Below the pieces are notes generated by a model, which was not told the origin of the DNA, did no database searches, and worked only from the letters and a program-made list of their open reading frames with translations. The position numbers were made by a program, and so were the translations under genes. From Sepioteuthis lessoniana (Eukaryota; Mollusca; Cephalopoda; Myopsida; Loliginidae): a stretch of 64,000 bases of DNA. This document shows positions 22,637 through 33,245 of the stretch, piece after piece. The stretch is from NCBI GenBank assembly GCA_963585895.1, contig OY757904.1:25356292-25420291 (forward strand), given 5' to 3'. Numbering within the stretch: position 1 is the stretch's first letter; each line of letters starts with the position of its first letter.

Positions 22637-23040
22637 AACAGGTGCAATACAGCCGGAGGAGATTACTTCGAAGGGGACTAGAGTTTCGTGTGTGTACTAT
22701 CAATAAAAGTGCCCACACGAAAAAAGTCTGGAAACTTATCGTATGCACCTCGTATATCTCCTTAGCTACTGGTTAAATATTACGGATACCATCGTTCTAC
22801 AAGGATGACTTATCATTAAATTGCTCACAAAGGTTGATAAGACATTAAACCAAGACACCAAATCAAATCCAATAAAATATCATTCTATGTAGACATCTAA
22901 AGACTGTGTAATAGCTACCTTTTTTATTTATATGAGCTGAAAACCCTCTCTAAGTGAACAGTTTTTATCGAGTTCCTGTTTGTTGCCTCAAATGAGGCTT
23001 TTCGCTATAATAACCAATCATGGATTTGAAGAAGTTATCT

Positions 23041-23290
23041 TTCATTGGCCAAGTGAGTAGAGTGTTTGCCAATGGTTCAGGAGACCTGGGTTCAATCCCA
23101 GGTCGCGTCATACCAAATACTTTAAAAATGGTACTTGATACTTTCTTGCTTAACACTCAGCAATATAAGGTAGGTATCAAGGATAAACTAGAGCAATCAA
23201 GGGAAAGGATTAGCGACTTCCCCTACGCCTCGATGTAGTAGCTATTGAAAAGGGGGCCTTCGGGTCGCCCTTGACTACGGTCAGCAACTT
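23041..23290 (+). mobile_element. MetaSINE-like tRNA-derived SINE
   Basis: Good RNA polymerase III boxes: TGGCCAAGTGAG (A-box, about 23046) and GGTTCAATCCCA (B-box, 23090). These are followed by GTCGCGTCATACCAAA, TTAAAAATGGTACTTG and CTTGCTTAACACTCAGCA, which correspond to the conserved central block I know from the MetaSINE group described in molluscs and other animals. Placement in that superfamily is from memory and needs alignment. The 3' end, about 23290, is uncertain. Confidence 0.7.
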
Positions 23291-23467
23291 ACTTTTATTC
23301 TCGATGTTACATAGCCAGAAGATTGGAACCCATGTTGATGCTATTTTATCACAACACAAATTGGAGTTCATAGTTTGCGTTTATAGTGATAACAGATACA
23401 CAGTCGACAATGACATTTGAGGAATTTTAGGAAGAATGTAACAATATTCCTAAAAATTTTTTTACAG

Positions 23468-23780
23468 AGGTTTTATCGGGTGGTTTTACCGCTGAAGTCT
23501 GAGTGACAGTAAGTCTTCACGGGTCTTCAGAATTCTTCTAAGTATTTTAGTTTGTCTGATTCGTGGTTTTATCTAAATTGGTTAGAGTTGTTAGTTGATC
23601 TGTAAATCCTTCAATTTCCTACGCAAGTTTTCCAGGACCGTTCAGAGGACGCCTACTACAATTGGTGTTACTTTTACCTTCAAGTTTAACTATTTTTCAA
23701 GCTCTCTGGAAAGATCGAAGTATAAGTCTTTTGATTTCTATCATTTTCAATCAGTGCTCCTCTGGAACTTTGAAGTCGAT
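23468..23780 (-). pseudogene. Remnant of LINE ORF C-terminus (copy 4)
   Basis: Reverse complement reads IDFKVPEEH, KVTPIVVGVL, a stop, ENLRRKLKDLQI and ILRRILKTREDLLSLRLQR. It extends further upstream than the other copies, to the D-x-x-V-P block that precedes the hydrophobic segment in this protein group. Several stops. Same family as 9505-9695, 12340-12528 and 12893-13105. Confidence 0.62.
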
Positions 23781-24180
23781 TAAATGAAGGTTAATTCTCT
23801 TCTAACTTATCAATACTAACATCTAGCCGAGATAGTGTAATCCAGGTAAATGCTAAATAATATTTCATGATTTTCCGTGGATCAAATCTCATACCCCCTC
23901 TTACCGAGTCGTGTATTTTTTGCAAAATTCATTAGCTATTCCTACTAAGTTCTATGACACTATTTTTTTTTTTGTTTGCTTTCTTCAAAGAGAATAAGTT
24001 TCACTATTGACGTGTGTCCCTTTTAACCATTTCCAGGTAATTTTCTGTGAAATTTCCTTTGGTGCTTGAAGCATCCATATATTTTTTCCTTTCCATTTTT
24101 GCTTTCTGCATGTTCTCGTTTTATTGTTTGTCCCTTAGTTGATTTTTGTGATGTTATAGTTTGTTGGCTTGTCGGTAGTG

Positions 24181-25470
24181 TTTTATGGCATATCAACCTT
24201 TGTAGGTTATTTAAGGCTAAATCCAATTTTATGCAAATAATATATTCTATTTCAAACAATTCAGTTAAGCGTGAGTACACAGTTTAATTGTCAAGAACAT
24301 TTCTATTTCAAACTATTCAGTTTATCCAAATAGTTCAAATTCTGCCAATTCAGTTTAGAACAAATATAGATTTTGCTTACACACAGTAAAACGTTTAGTG
24401 TAAGTACAGTTTCAATGTCCAAAAACGGTTCCATTTCCAGCAATTCAGTTTAGCATAAGTTTGGTTTGGTTTCTTTGTTTAATGGCATATCAACCTTTGT
24501 AGGTTATTTAATGCCAAACCCATTCTCCAAGAAGAACAGTAGTGGTACGATTTAACCCATAGCTGCGAGGATAAGGGGGTTAGTACCTTTCCCAAGGGTA
24601 TTTGCCCGAAAGTGAACATGATAGCGTGACTGGAGTACGAACTCGCTTACTACGATTTTGCAGTTCATAGCTTTAACCATTACACCACGAGGACACCCCC
24701 AGTTTTGCATAAGTACGCAGTTCAATTGTCTAAAACATTTCTATTTCAAGCTATTCAGTTTAGACAAACAGTTCTATTTAAGCAATTCGGTTTAAGATAA
24801 GTATGCAGTTTAGTTCTATTCAACACATTGATAGGGATCTATAAGGTGCTACGCTTCCGGGCCAGGGTGGAGCTGGGAGCAAGAGCAATGCAGGGGTGCT
24901 CCGAATTCCCCAAAGACCAAGCATTACTGGAATCTGACCATCAGACTGTTTAGTGTCATAAAAAGTACACTCGTTTTGGGGAAGGGTCTTAGCATTCTGC
25001 AGAAGTGCAATCAGAGTATTCTAAAGACACATTCGGTTGGGCAACACACAGTGTCAGTTTCAAAACAGTTTTATTTCTAATTATCCAGTGTAGCATAACT
25101 ACACACTTTAGATGTCAAAACAGTTCTATTTAAAACAATTTAGTTAAGCATAAATACGCAGTTTAAATACAAAAAAAATGTAAACTAAAAAAAACACGAT
25201 TTACTTCTATTTAACCCATTGATAGGACATTTATCAGGTGTTAACACTCCAGGGCAGAGTGGACCTGGGAGTGATGGCAATGAAGGGGTATACCGCATTC
25301 TTCAAAGCTCCTGCATTACTGGGACCTCGACATCAGGTTGTTTAGTGTCATATCCAGGAAACTTCTTGGGCGGGGGGATCTTACCCCTTTGCAGAGAAGC
25401 AGTCGTTGTGTTATATACAGCCCCAGCCGACTGGACAAGAATGTTACAGATTGTTGTAATTAGTTATTCT
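24181..25470 (-). repeat. R56 repeat, longest copy, two cores
   Basis: Read from the left: the tail complement (ATGGCATATCAACC, GTAGGTTATTTAAGGC, 24187-24220); imperfect minisatellite units of about 55 bp (TTCTATTTCAAACAATTCAG, TTAGCATAAGTACACAG, TTTAATTGTCAAAAAC) at 24245-24828; a first core (24829-25045); more minisatellite (25050-25200); and a second core (25217-25445). A younger SINE-A sits at 24460-24700 inside the minisatellite. The two-core structure suggests duplication within the element. No coding capacity is credible. Confidence 0.75.
24460..24700 (-). mobile_element. SINE-A, complete, nested in R56
   Basis: Reverse copy with every landmark. On the minus strand: GGTGTCCTCGTGGTGTAATGG, GCGAGTTCGTACTCC (B-box region), TTTCGGGCAAATACCC, GGTTTGGCATTAAATAACC and GTTGATATGCCATT. 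Flanked by AGTTTAGCATAAG (24447-24459) and AGTTTTGCATAAG (24701-24713), 12 of 13 bases equal, both matching the minisatellite unit. This is the best reference copy of SINE-A here. Confidence 0.94.
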
Positions 25471-26470
25471 TTGTTTTTTTAAATTCCCAATTAACTCTTG
25501 TTTCAGAGGATTAAATGGCTGAGAGAATTATCGATAGATTTTGGAGAATTATTTTTAAGTGGACCTCAAGGCCACTGCAGCAATCGGGACATTACGAAAG
25601 TGAAAGAAAATGAAACAATATTTGACCATACTTCTGCAAATTCCAGTGTTTTAAGCGGAAAAACTTGCTTCTTTGAAAAAATCAAAATTAGCTGACCTTC
25701 AATTTTCAATTACAATTATTGAAATACAATTTCGAAGATAAACATTCACCACACGAAATATTTTAGAAGAGTAGTGATCATCCAAAAATATTATATATTA
25801 AACATTGCTCAAATATTAACAAGGCAAATAAACTCCTATGTGGTTTCTCGTGAGTTTTCCATTTATTAGAAGAAGAAAACAAAGTTTTCAACAATATCTG
25901 CCTATCGAAATAAATTTTTACACGTTTTAAAAATATCCTTAATTACAAATCATGAGATATCCAATACATATTTTGTAAATGGATACCAGTAGGGTAAGTA
26001 TGAATGAAATTGTAGTGATGCGTTAAATTCCTGCTGATTTAATTACTATTCTGGTTCATTTACAGAAAATACAGTCCTCTAATCTGTTAATACAGTAGAT
26101 AGAATCAATACATAAGTATAGTTGCATTTATTGACAGACGATCGACTATGGACTTTAACTCACGCGCGTAAAATTTTACAAAAATATCTTAGAGAATCGG
26201 TGGACTGGAAGTTATGTATATTTACTATATAACTATTCGACATGTGCCTAATGACACATACTTGCTGTTGAGGCAAATAAAACCATATGGCCTTACTCGT
26301 ATATCGGAGTAAACGGAACCACACAGTTTCTTTATCCCACATCTCACTCAAGAACTTTTTAAAATTTATTTTACTCACTGTATGTATGCATATACGCAAA
26401 CCTTCCACCATGGGGACAATGCAATACACGGTACATATTTAAGCTGTGTACTACGAATGTAAATTTAGTG
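25471..26470. other. No recognised feature
   Basis: AT-rich DNA; frames at 25498-25695 and 26160-26429 are unrecognised. Confidence 0.5.
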
Positions 26471-26474
26471 GGGT

Positions 26475-26675
26475 TTTTTTTCGCCTGAACTAGTTGCTTA
26501 AAGTACCCAGTCTAATCTACTACATACCCAGAGCTGCGTGGAGATTGAAGTATAAATTCTTCCTGCAAATATTTTAGCATGAAGTGAAGCAAAAGAGTCT
26601 TATCCTCGATTTGAACTCTGTACGCCCATCATATTTCCTAGGACGATTACCGTTACACTAAGATTGTGTTGACAC
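26475..26675 (-). mobile_element. SINE-B copy, old and truncated
   Basis: Reverse copy with GAACTAGTTGC, AGTACCCAGTCTAATCTACTAC, CCTCGATTTGAACTC (B-box complement) and TTTCCTAGGACGATTACCGTTACAC (head complement). The 3' part of the SINE (AAACTCCGCTTAA) is missing. Confidence 0.68.
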
Positions 26676-28137
26676 ACGGCATGTACATAATATTAAGTTA
26701 GATTTCGCACATGAGTGTGTTTTTTTAATACTTTCAATGTGTAAAGACTAAAATTTGGGACACTTATCTTTCTCACATATACATTAACTACAATTTTTTT
26801 TTACTCTATTAAATATTATACTTCACATTTTTTTGCTTTGAATTTCTATATAATATGAAACTAGCAATCTCTTTTATAAACTTACAACTACCGATTTTAC
26901 TGAAGGTTACATGTAATTAGTTTAAGAGTAATGATTAGTTCACTTAAATTTTACTATCCTCACTGGACAATATCTCTAAAGTCGCACTCTCTTCAACGTT
27001 CACCCGCCAAATTGGCGATGACAACGAATTCCTAATTACTCCCGATGACAGAACTTATTCACAGTAGAAAGAAAGAGTGGGCACTCTTCAACATTTACTG
27101 CCGCGGAAGAGAAACATCCTTTAACAATAAAACTATATTTATATAATATCATCACTTTTCTAAACTTCATGTTGATTCATTTGAATTTTTAAAAATTTAC
27201 ACTTTTTCTTCAAATAAGCAATTTAAAAAAAATAAAACAAGAAAGAAAAGGACTAAAAACTTATCCGAGATTTTTAGATAAAAAATAGGAAAATAAAACT
27301 TTTTGGTGAGATATTTCCACGACAGCACATCCCAATTTATATAATTGTAACGTCAAATTAACAATAATGTTGCCTTATTCACCACTTTTAAATATTTCCC
27401 GTTTTCGATTATTCCTTTCAAAAATGTCCACTTTGTTCTGGGAATCTCCCTGTTGCGACGCCGTATGTCTGGTTTCGACTTTGATGTCAGCCTCAAACGA
27501 AACATAATTTTCTGATTTGTCGCACCGTAGAAGAGTCAAAGCTGTTTGAAATGTGCCTAGTGGCAAGTTCCAGAGTTGAAATTTTCCAATTAAGATTTTC
27601 TACATTAATGGAAGGCTTAAATCAAACAAATCAACATTATTCCCATTTTTGCAACAATTTACATCAAACTATGCTTCTTGCACGATAATATCGATTATTG
27701 ACATGATTGCTGTGCTATTCCGTTCTGTGTAAAATTTCTAACTTTCATTGACGCATATTAGCAAGTCTAACAGGGTTAAATATTCCTCTTGGTATTTGTC
27801 TTTATCCCTTTTTCTCAGTTTAAATCAATAGATTTCCGGGATTTTTATACGTGATTCATATGTTAGCTTCCTGGACAAGATGAGCCAAAGACACTTCTAA
27901 ATCTCGGCATGTTTGGAGACAATAATACACAAGTCTTATTTTTGTTCTTGGTAATTATAAGATAATGGTCAAAAGCTGTTGGACCTGAACAAAAGACTAC
28001 TAGACGTTAATACACGCACTAAATTTCCATATGTAGAAATACACAAGAGGAGAAAAAATAAGATGCCCTTTGTCAGGGTTAGGATCGTACAGATTCCGAA
28101 TACTGTGAGTAGCATTGAGACCTCATTAACAATGACT

Positions 28138-28140
<3 letters not shown>
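26676..28140. other. No recognised feature
   Basis: AT-rich DNA. Two short frames (27375-27566, 27979-28233) have no recognisable protein. Confidence 0.5.
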
Positions 28141-28188
<48 letters not shown>

Positions 28189-28259
28189 ATATATATATAT
28201 TTAAAATCCCTGATACTGATCACTATTTATTGATAGATATAGCAAACTTTGTTAACAAG

Positions 28260-28339
<80 letters not shown>
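28141..28339. repeat. (CT)n, (TA)n and (AT)n(GT)n microsatellites
   Basis: (CT)n at 28141-28184, (TA)n at 28186-28200, (TA)n at 28271-28312 and (GT)n at 28313-28339, the last running straight into a LINE fragment. Confidence 0.96.
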
Positions 28340-28340
<1 letters not shown>

Positions 28341-28636
28341 TGAACATGTCCTGGCTGCAACACTCCGCAAGGCACAAACTATACGGCCATATGCCGTCCA
28401 TCAAGAAAACTATCCAAGTTAGAAGAAACCAGACATGCAGGGACGAGCTCATAAGTGATGTACTCCTATGGACCCCCACATATGACCGCGCAAAAGCAGG
28501 ACGACCAGCTCGAACATATATACAGCAGCTATGTAAGGATACCGGATGTAGCACTGAATACCTACTGGAGGCGATGAACGATCGGGAGAAGTGGCGAGAG
28601 AGGGTCAGGGATATCCGTGCTAGCGATACGGCATGA

Positions 28637-28637
<1 letters not shown>
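28340..28637 (+). pseudogene. RTE-like LINE, 3' end fragment
   Basis: Encodes the last part of the reverse-transcriptase ORF: KLYGHMPSIKKTIQVRRN, DELISDVLLWTPTYDRAKAG, RPARTYIQQL, then NDREKWRERVRDIRASDTA and a stop. Compared with 46943-47790 a stretch (the GHCWRS segment) is missing between RRNQT and CRDEL, an in-frame deletion. The 3' end (GCATGATGATATATA) passes directly into (TA)n, as if the short GATGAT tail of the LINE had seeded it. Confidence 0.9.

Positions 28638-28693
<56 letters not shown>
28638..28693. repeat. (AT)n microsatellite at LINE 3' end
   Basis: About 27 AT units immediately after the LINE tail. Confidence 0.97.
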
Positions 28694-28695
<2 letters not shown>

Positions 28696-29354
28696 AGAGA
28701 GAAGTAACCAAGAGCCATGAATATTGTGGGTGCATAATTGTGGGCATACCTTTGATATGTAGGAAATATTGCGACATGTTTATTCATCGTTATACATTCA
28801 TGTGTCCAATTATTTATTTCGTTATCCTCTTTGATTGCCACAAAATTAAAGTTCCATAATTTTAAGAGATATACAATTATTATTTATAATTATAAACGGT
28901 TCTATTTTATTCTATATATAATGATTGCCTAATGTTTCTGAAGTTGACAGATACCTAAAGATATTTCTAATTTTCCAAGAGTCATGATTTTATAAAATTA
29001 TACGAGAAACGGCGGTAAAACCTTTTAGTTTAAATAAAAACAGAAGTTGTTCTTTTAGCCAGGCCTGAGACTAAAACTTTGAGCACCTAGTGAGAATCGG
29101 ACTCATAATTATTTGAGAGCTTAGCATAATGATACATACATAGCACACCTTTTTTAAAGTAAATATAATTTATTTTTGACACATCGCCACAGACAATGAA
29201 CACAAAGTACAGTTCGAACTCACAATATTTCACTGTCACACTAGATCAGTTACCTGCTTTTTTTGTCATGGAGACACAAATTACGTTGCTAGTCTAAGAA
29301 ATCGATAGCCTGGTGTGCAAGTGGCGATAATTCAGCATTTTCCATCTCCAAAGT

Positions 29355-29565
29355 GAATTGTCAGGGCAAATGTAAAAAGCCCAGTCAGACAAACTGTTTA
29401 ATTATAGTTGAGGGGGAATAGTGCAATTCATACCTTTTCCTAGTGTATTAGAGTTATGTGAAATGCAAACAGCCTTGTTCAGCTTTTGAGCAAGGGGAGC
29501 AGAGCGCATTTCATACGATGATGATCGTTATGCCTTGAGTGTCAACACTGCACGGTATGAATCTT
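29355..29565 (-). mobile_element. SINE-B copy, old
   Basis: AAAGCCCAGTCAGACAAACTG, TTCATACCTTTTCCTAGTG, GTTATGTGAAATGCAAACAG and ACGATGATGATCGTTATGCC follow the reverse SINE-B order. The B-box region is heavily changed. Confidence 0.62.
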
Positions 29566-29700
29566 TCCGAGTCAAGGTAGCCATCTATTTTCCCAGGACA
29601 AACAACCAAATTAATTACTTACCGTATATTTTTCCTCTCATTAATTTTAGCTTGAAATTATAAAGTTTAACTGATTTAATTTTATTCCACGATTTAGAGG

Positions 29701-30559
29701 TACGAGGATGATTAAATAAGTTTCCGGACTTTTTTCGTATTGGCACATTTATTGATAGTACACACATGAAAGTCTAGACCTCTTCGAAGTAATCTCCTCC
29801 GGCTGCAATTCACCTGTTGTACCGTTTCAACAACTTCTGGAAGGCCCCATGTAAGTACTCATGTGTGAGCGTGTCAATGACATTCGTCACAGCCTTTTTC
29901 ATCTCTTCAGTTGTCTCATAACGACAGCCACGGAGCTTAGGACATAAGCAAAAGTCACAGGGAGCAAGATCTGGACTAAAGGGAGGCTGAGGAACTGTTT
30001 TGATGCCCATCTTGGTAAAATAGTCTGTGACAAGGATGGAGTTGTGGACTGGCGCATTATCCTGATGGAAATGCCACTGACCCGATGTGAAGAGTGCTGG
30101 CCTCTTCCGACGGAATCTGTTCCTGAACACCATAGTAACGCTACCCTAAACATTTGGCCAATCAATTCTAGTATATTCATTTCCTTACTCCTCCCAAACC
30201 TCTCATCATCCCTACATACTCCCTGCCTTCCTTGAATCTCTTATGCCACTTAAAAACTGATGCTTGATTCATGCAAGATGGTTGAAAAGCAGTTTGATGG
30301 TTTAAAACAGTATTTTATTGCATATCGTTCTTCTAAAGTGTCGTCACGTCCAGATCGCATTTTTAAAATTCACCAGCTGTGAAAATCAGGCTTTAGCAGG
30401 GAGTATTCCAATTGCTGCTGGAGGTGTTCATTTGAACCTGAAATCATAAAAATTGGTCAGTCATCTCATAAGATGTATAGCAATAACATACTGTATTTTC
30501 ATAAGTGTACACCAATTTTAAATGCCTGTACAAAAAGTCTGGAAACTTAATTCTCAGTA
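29701..30559 (-). mobile_element. Internally deleted mariner transposon, second copy
   Basis: TA-bounded element in reverse. The left end (AAATAAGTTTCCGGACTTTTT) and the reverse-complemented right end (TTAAGTTTCCAGACTTTTTG) form the inverted repeats. The minus strand encodes FRRKRPALFTSGQWHFHQDN, APVHNSILVTDYF and PPFSPDLAPCDF, the second and third catalytic Asp regions, then the C-terminal helix. Upstream of the joint lie MNILELIGQ and, further out of frame, the HTH half. The joint is at the same place as in 21844-22754 (GCCAAA... GTTACTATG ... AGATTCCRTCGGAA), so both descend from one deleted founder. Confidence 0.92.
29810..30133 (-). pseudogene. Mariner transposase C-terminal part, second copy
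   Basis: 107-codon frame for the last third of a mariner transposase with HQDNAPVHN and PDLAPCDF intact. It lacks the first catalytic Asp region and the link to the DNA-binding half, so it cannot be active by itself. One of the longest uninterrupted transposon frames in the window, and with fewer changes than the copy at 22445. Confidence 0.9.
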
Positions 30560-31374
30560 TTGACGTAAGTACGATTAGAACCCATCCTTTCAACATAACC
30601 TAGTGGAATTTATCCATTGCTACTCAGTACAAAACATTCCACTCAGATCAAATTTATGTGTAAAGAATTTTTGATTACCATGCATTTCATGGTTTCTATT
30701 TCCCATGAAGAAACGCATCACCGAAAATTTACCGTCGAAAGGAAATCTTTTGATCGTTTGTTGATTTGAGGGATGAATCTTTTCTCTTTCTTCTTTCTTC
30801 TTTCAGTCATGGATTCTTGGCCCCAAACACTAGAGCAGAAAGCGGTGAATGGAGCATACATCAAAGCAAACAACTAACAGCAACATCTGTTTGTTAGGAA
30901 TGCTTTCACATTCTCGACGAAACCTAGATCTACAGCCGTCAACTTAAATGGCAAGTTGAAGAACGGTTCACTGAGTTAGACGGTACAGGTCTAGTGGCAT
31001 TTTTAGAGAAAAACTAAAAAAGGCATGGCAAAGAAAAATATTATTATCAAAATTATATAGAAGATAAGAAGTAATCTGTTAAAAGATTATGTAAATTCTG
31101 CCCTCATTCTAAAATTACTTTGGATTCCTGTGCTCTGATATACTATTTATGATTACTAATAAGTTTAAGCAATGAGAAATTATGTCTCATTGAAATCTTT
31201 AATATATCTCTAATATAATTAATACAGACACATGACAATTTCTTTTTTTCATTTATAATCCATTTAAAAAAAAAGCAACTCAGTCGAAAGTGTTTTGAAT
31301 ACACCTACTGTATTCCCATCGAGAACTTCCTTAAAAGTGTGTCCTAGTATGATACTTAACTGTACCTGATGCTG
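30560..31374. other. No recognised feature
   Basis: AT-rich DNA without a supportable call. Confidence 0.5.
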
Positions 31375-31925
31375 AAGATACACTGCTGAGGTCCATCTCA
31401 ATATTGAAAATTATTACTTCATTGTCATTACATTTAGCCTGTAGAATACACCGAGTGAAACTCTGCAGAGGGGTAAGACCCCCACCGATGAGTGTCCTGG
31501 ATATGACAATAAACAATCTGATGGTAAGGTTCCAGTGATGCTGGAGCTTTGGAGAATGTAGATTGCTCCTTCATTGCCATTGCTCCAAGGTCCACTCTGG
31601 CCCGGAATGGTAACACCTCAAAAGGTCCTATCTATGGTTCTAATAGATCTAACTGCATACTTATGCTAAACTGAATTGTTTGAATTAGAAGTGTTTGACT
31701 AAACTAAATAGGTTGAAATAGAAATGCTTTCGACAATTACAAAATCTATATTTATTCTGATCTTAATTGGCTGAATTAATACTGTTTGAATGATAGGTTG
31801 AAATAGAAATGTTTTTGATAATTAAACTGTTAACTCTTGCTAACTTGAATCATTTGAAAGAGAAATGATCATTTGTATGAAAATGAATTTGGCATTAAAT
31901 AAACTACAAAGGTTGATATGCCATA
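31375..31925 (+). repeat. R56 repeat copy
   Basis: In this orientation the family order is core (31384-31625: GTAGAATACACCGAGTG, GAGTGTCCTGGATATG, CAAGGTCCACTCTGG), then minisatellite (31640-31860), then the tail TTTGGCATTAAATAAACTAC and AAAGGTTGATATGCC at 31883-31925. The tail is the same as the 3' end of SINE-A. A complete single-core copy. Confidence 0.78.
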
Positions 31926-31977
31926 AACTCCAACCCACCAACCAACCAACACGGTATAGTACTGTCCGTTAATTTGT

Positions 31978-32040
31978 ATAGGTTGGGTTTTATGTAATAT
32001 AAACCCCTATAACTTATTTAATATCAAATCCAGTTATATG

Positions 32041-32073
<33 letters not shown>

Positions 32074-32185
32074 CGAGAGAGGGAGAGAGAGAGAATTTGT
32101 GAATCGTCAAGGTTTTGTTTTGGTTTGCTTTCCTTGTTTTAAGACCTATGAACAATTGTGGGTTATTTAATGCCAAATCCTATGT
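31978..32185 (-). mobile_element. Two SINE-A-type tail fragments around a microsatellite
   Basis: Reverse tail pieces at 31978-32036 (AACCCCTATAACTTATTTAATATC) and 32110-32185 (GTTTTGGTTTGCTTTCC, GGGTTATTTAATGCC) flank (TA)n(GA)n at 32040-32093. No head region is present. Confidence 0.55.
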
Positions 32186-32559
32186 ATACATATATTAAAT
32201 ATATGATTTAAAGACATTTTATAAATAATATTTTTAATCAAGCCTGAGCTTATTTTTTGCTCTTAGGTAAATGGTTTCAAGAATCCAAATCTTACACGAC
32301 TAATTATATCTACTATTAATCATTAGTTTCCACACTTTTAAATGGATACCCATATATGATTTGAAAGTTAATTGTTTCTCGGGACTTTCATTTTTAAATG
32401 ACTTAAAACAAATTAATTTACACACTATCATTTATATTGTTTTACAACGAACGCAATTTCCAAACCTCTAGGCATAAATTAACCTTGGTGGGTTGAAATG
32501 CCATTAAAATCAATCAATCGGTCAATGTAAAAGTATTTTGAATTCCTGGGCACTAATAT

Positions 32560-33245
32560 CATACCATTTGTAGTTTTGGCATTAGCCTTTATGAGAATGC
32601 ATACGGAACGGAGTGTATGTGTTTTGATCAAAAAGGAGATGTTACCACTCTTAATGGTGGTTCTTTGTAATCGGTGGACAAGTTCATCTACCTTGGAAGC
32701 AGCGTCTCATCTATTGAAAATGACATCAATGTGAAACTAGGGAAGGCATGGATTGCTATCTATAGATAATCGATATTGTAGAAGAATGATATAGACATAT
32801 CAGATAAAATAAACACAATTTCTTCAAAGGAACGCTTGTGTCCAATCTACTATAAAGATGAACTACATGGACGTTGACTAAGCGCTTCAGAAAGAGAAAC
32901 AGCGCAATAATAATACGAGCTATATTGAAGAATTCCTTGAAGCAACATCTCACAAAAGAGCAGCTGTACAGCCACCTACCCCATCTCAAAAACCAAACCA
33001 GTAAGAATAACAAGACATGCAGGACACTGCTGGAGAAGTAAAGACAACATCATAGGTGACAATCGCCTATGGACCCCTTCACATGGACTGGCAGGTGTTG
33101 AATAGTTAGCTAGAACTTATATATAACAGCTCGGTACAGAAGTAGGATGTATTGTAGAAGACCTGCCAGAAGCAATGGAGGATAGAGACAGAATGCGAGA
33201 GAGTGTCAAGGGTTCTTGCCAGCAGTGCGACATCATGACGATGAC
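32560..33245 (+). pseudogene. RTE-like LINE, heavily decayed 3' part
   Basis: Plus strand matches the RTE ORF from just after the catalytic motif to the stop, with many stops and shifts: DKFIYLGSSVSSIEND, KAWIAI, TRHAGHCWRSKDNII, LWTPSHGLAGV, EDLPEAMEDRDRMRE. The end is CAGTGCGACATCATGACGAT, the same 3' end as in the other copies. Much older than the copies at 47 and 57 kb. Confidence 0.82.

Larger units (their letters stand above)
21844..22754 (+). mobile_element. Internally deleted mariner transposon
   Basis: Bounded by TA at both ends with about 30-bp terminal inverted repeats: GGTGCATACGATAATTTTC on the left and, reverse-complemented, GAGGTGCATACGATAAGTTTC on the right (20 bases each at most). 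An N-terminal frame (21947-22330) carries the mariner helix-turn-helix region, with YAIKFCFKLGKNATEVY, FEWHKRFKEG and ELIGQ. It then jumps to the last third: KRPALFKSGQWHFH, HDNTPVQN (second catalytic D region) and PPYRPDISPCDFW (third catalytic D region). The part holding the first catalytic D is absent, so it cannot encode an active DD34D transposase. It sits inside a SINE-A. Confidence 0.92.
21750..22855 (+). mobile_element. SINE-A split by a mariner insertion
   Basis: Left part 21750-21843: GTAAGTGAGTTCAAACTC (B-box region), AACATTATATTTCGAGTTAACGCCC-like middle. Right part from 22755: CTCCTTAGCTACTGGTTAAATA, ATCGTTCTACAAGGATGAC, CATTAAATTGCTCACAAAGG, TTGATAAGACATTAAACC. Together they make one SINE-A that was interrupted at a TA by the element at 21844-22754. 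Confidence 0.75.

Noticed and set aside
23041-23115. Candidate tRNA gene
   Set aside because: Pol III boxes are good, but the sequence is followed by a SINE body and no complete cloverleaf with an acceptor stem is evident. The same holds for the heads of SINE-A, B, C and E.
25219-25482. 87-codon frame in R56, and similar frames at 31331-31616 and 38679-38972
   Set aside because: They follow the core repeat, occur on different strands and frames, and change frame among copies.
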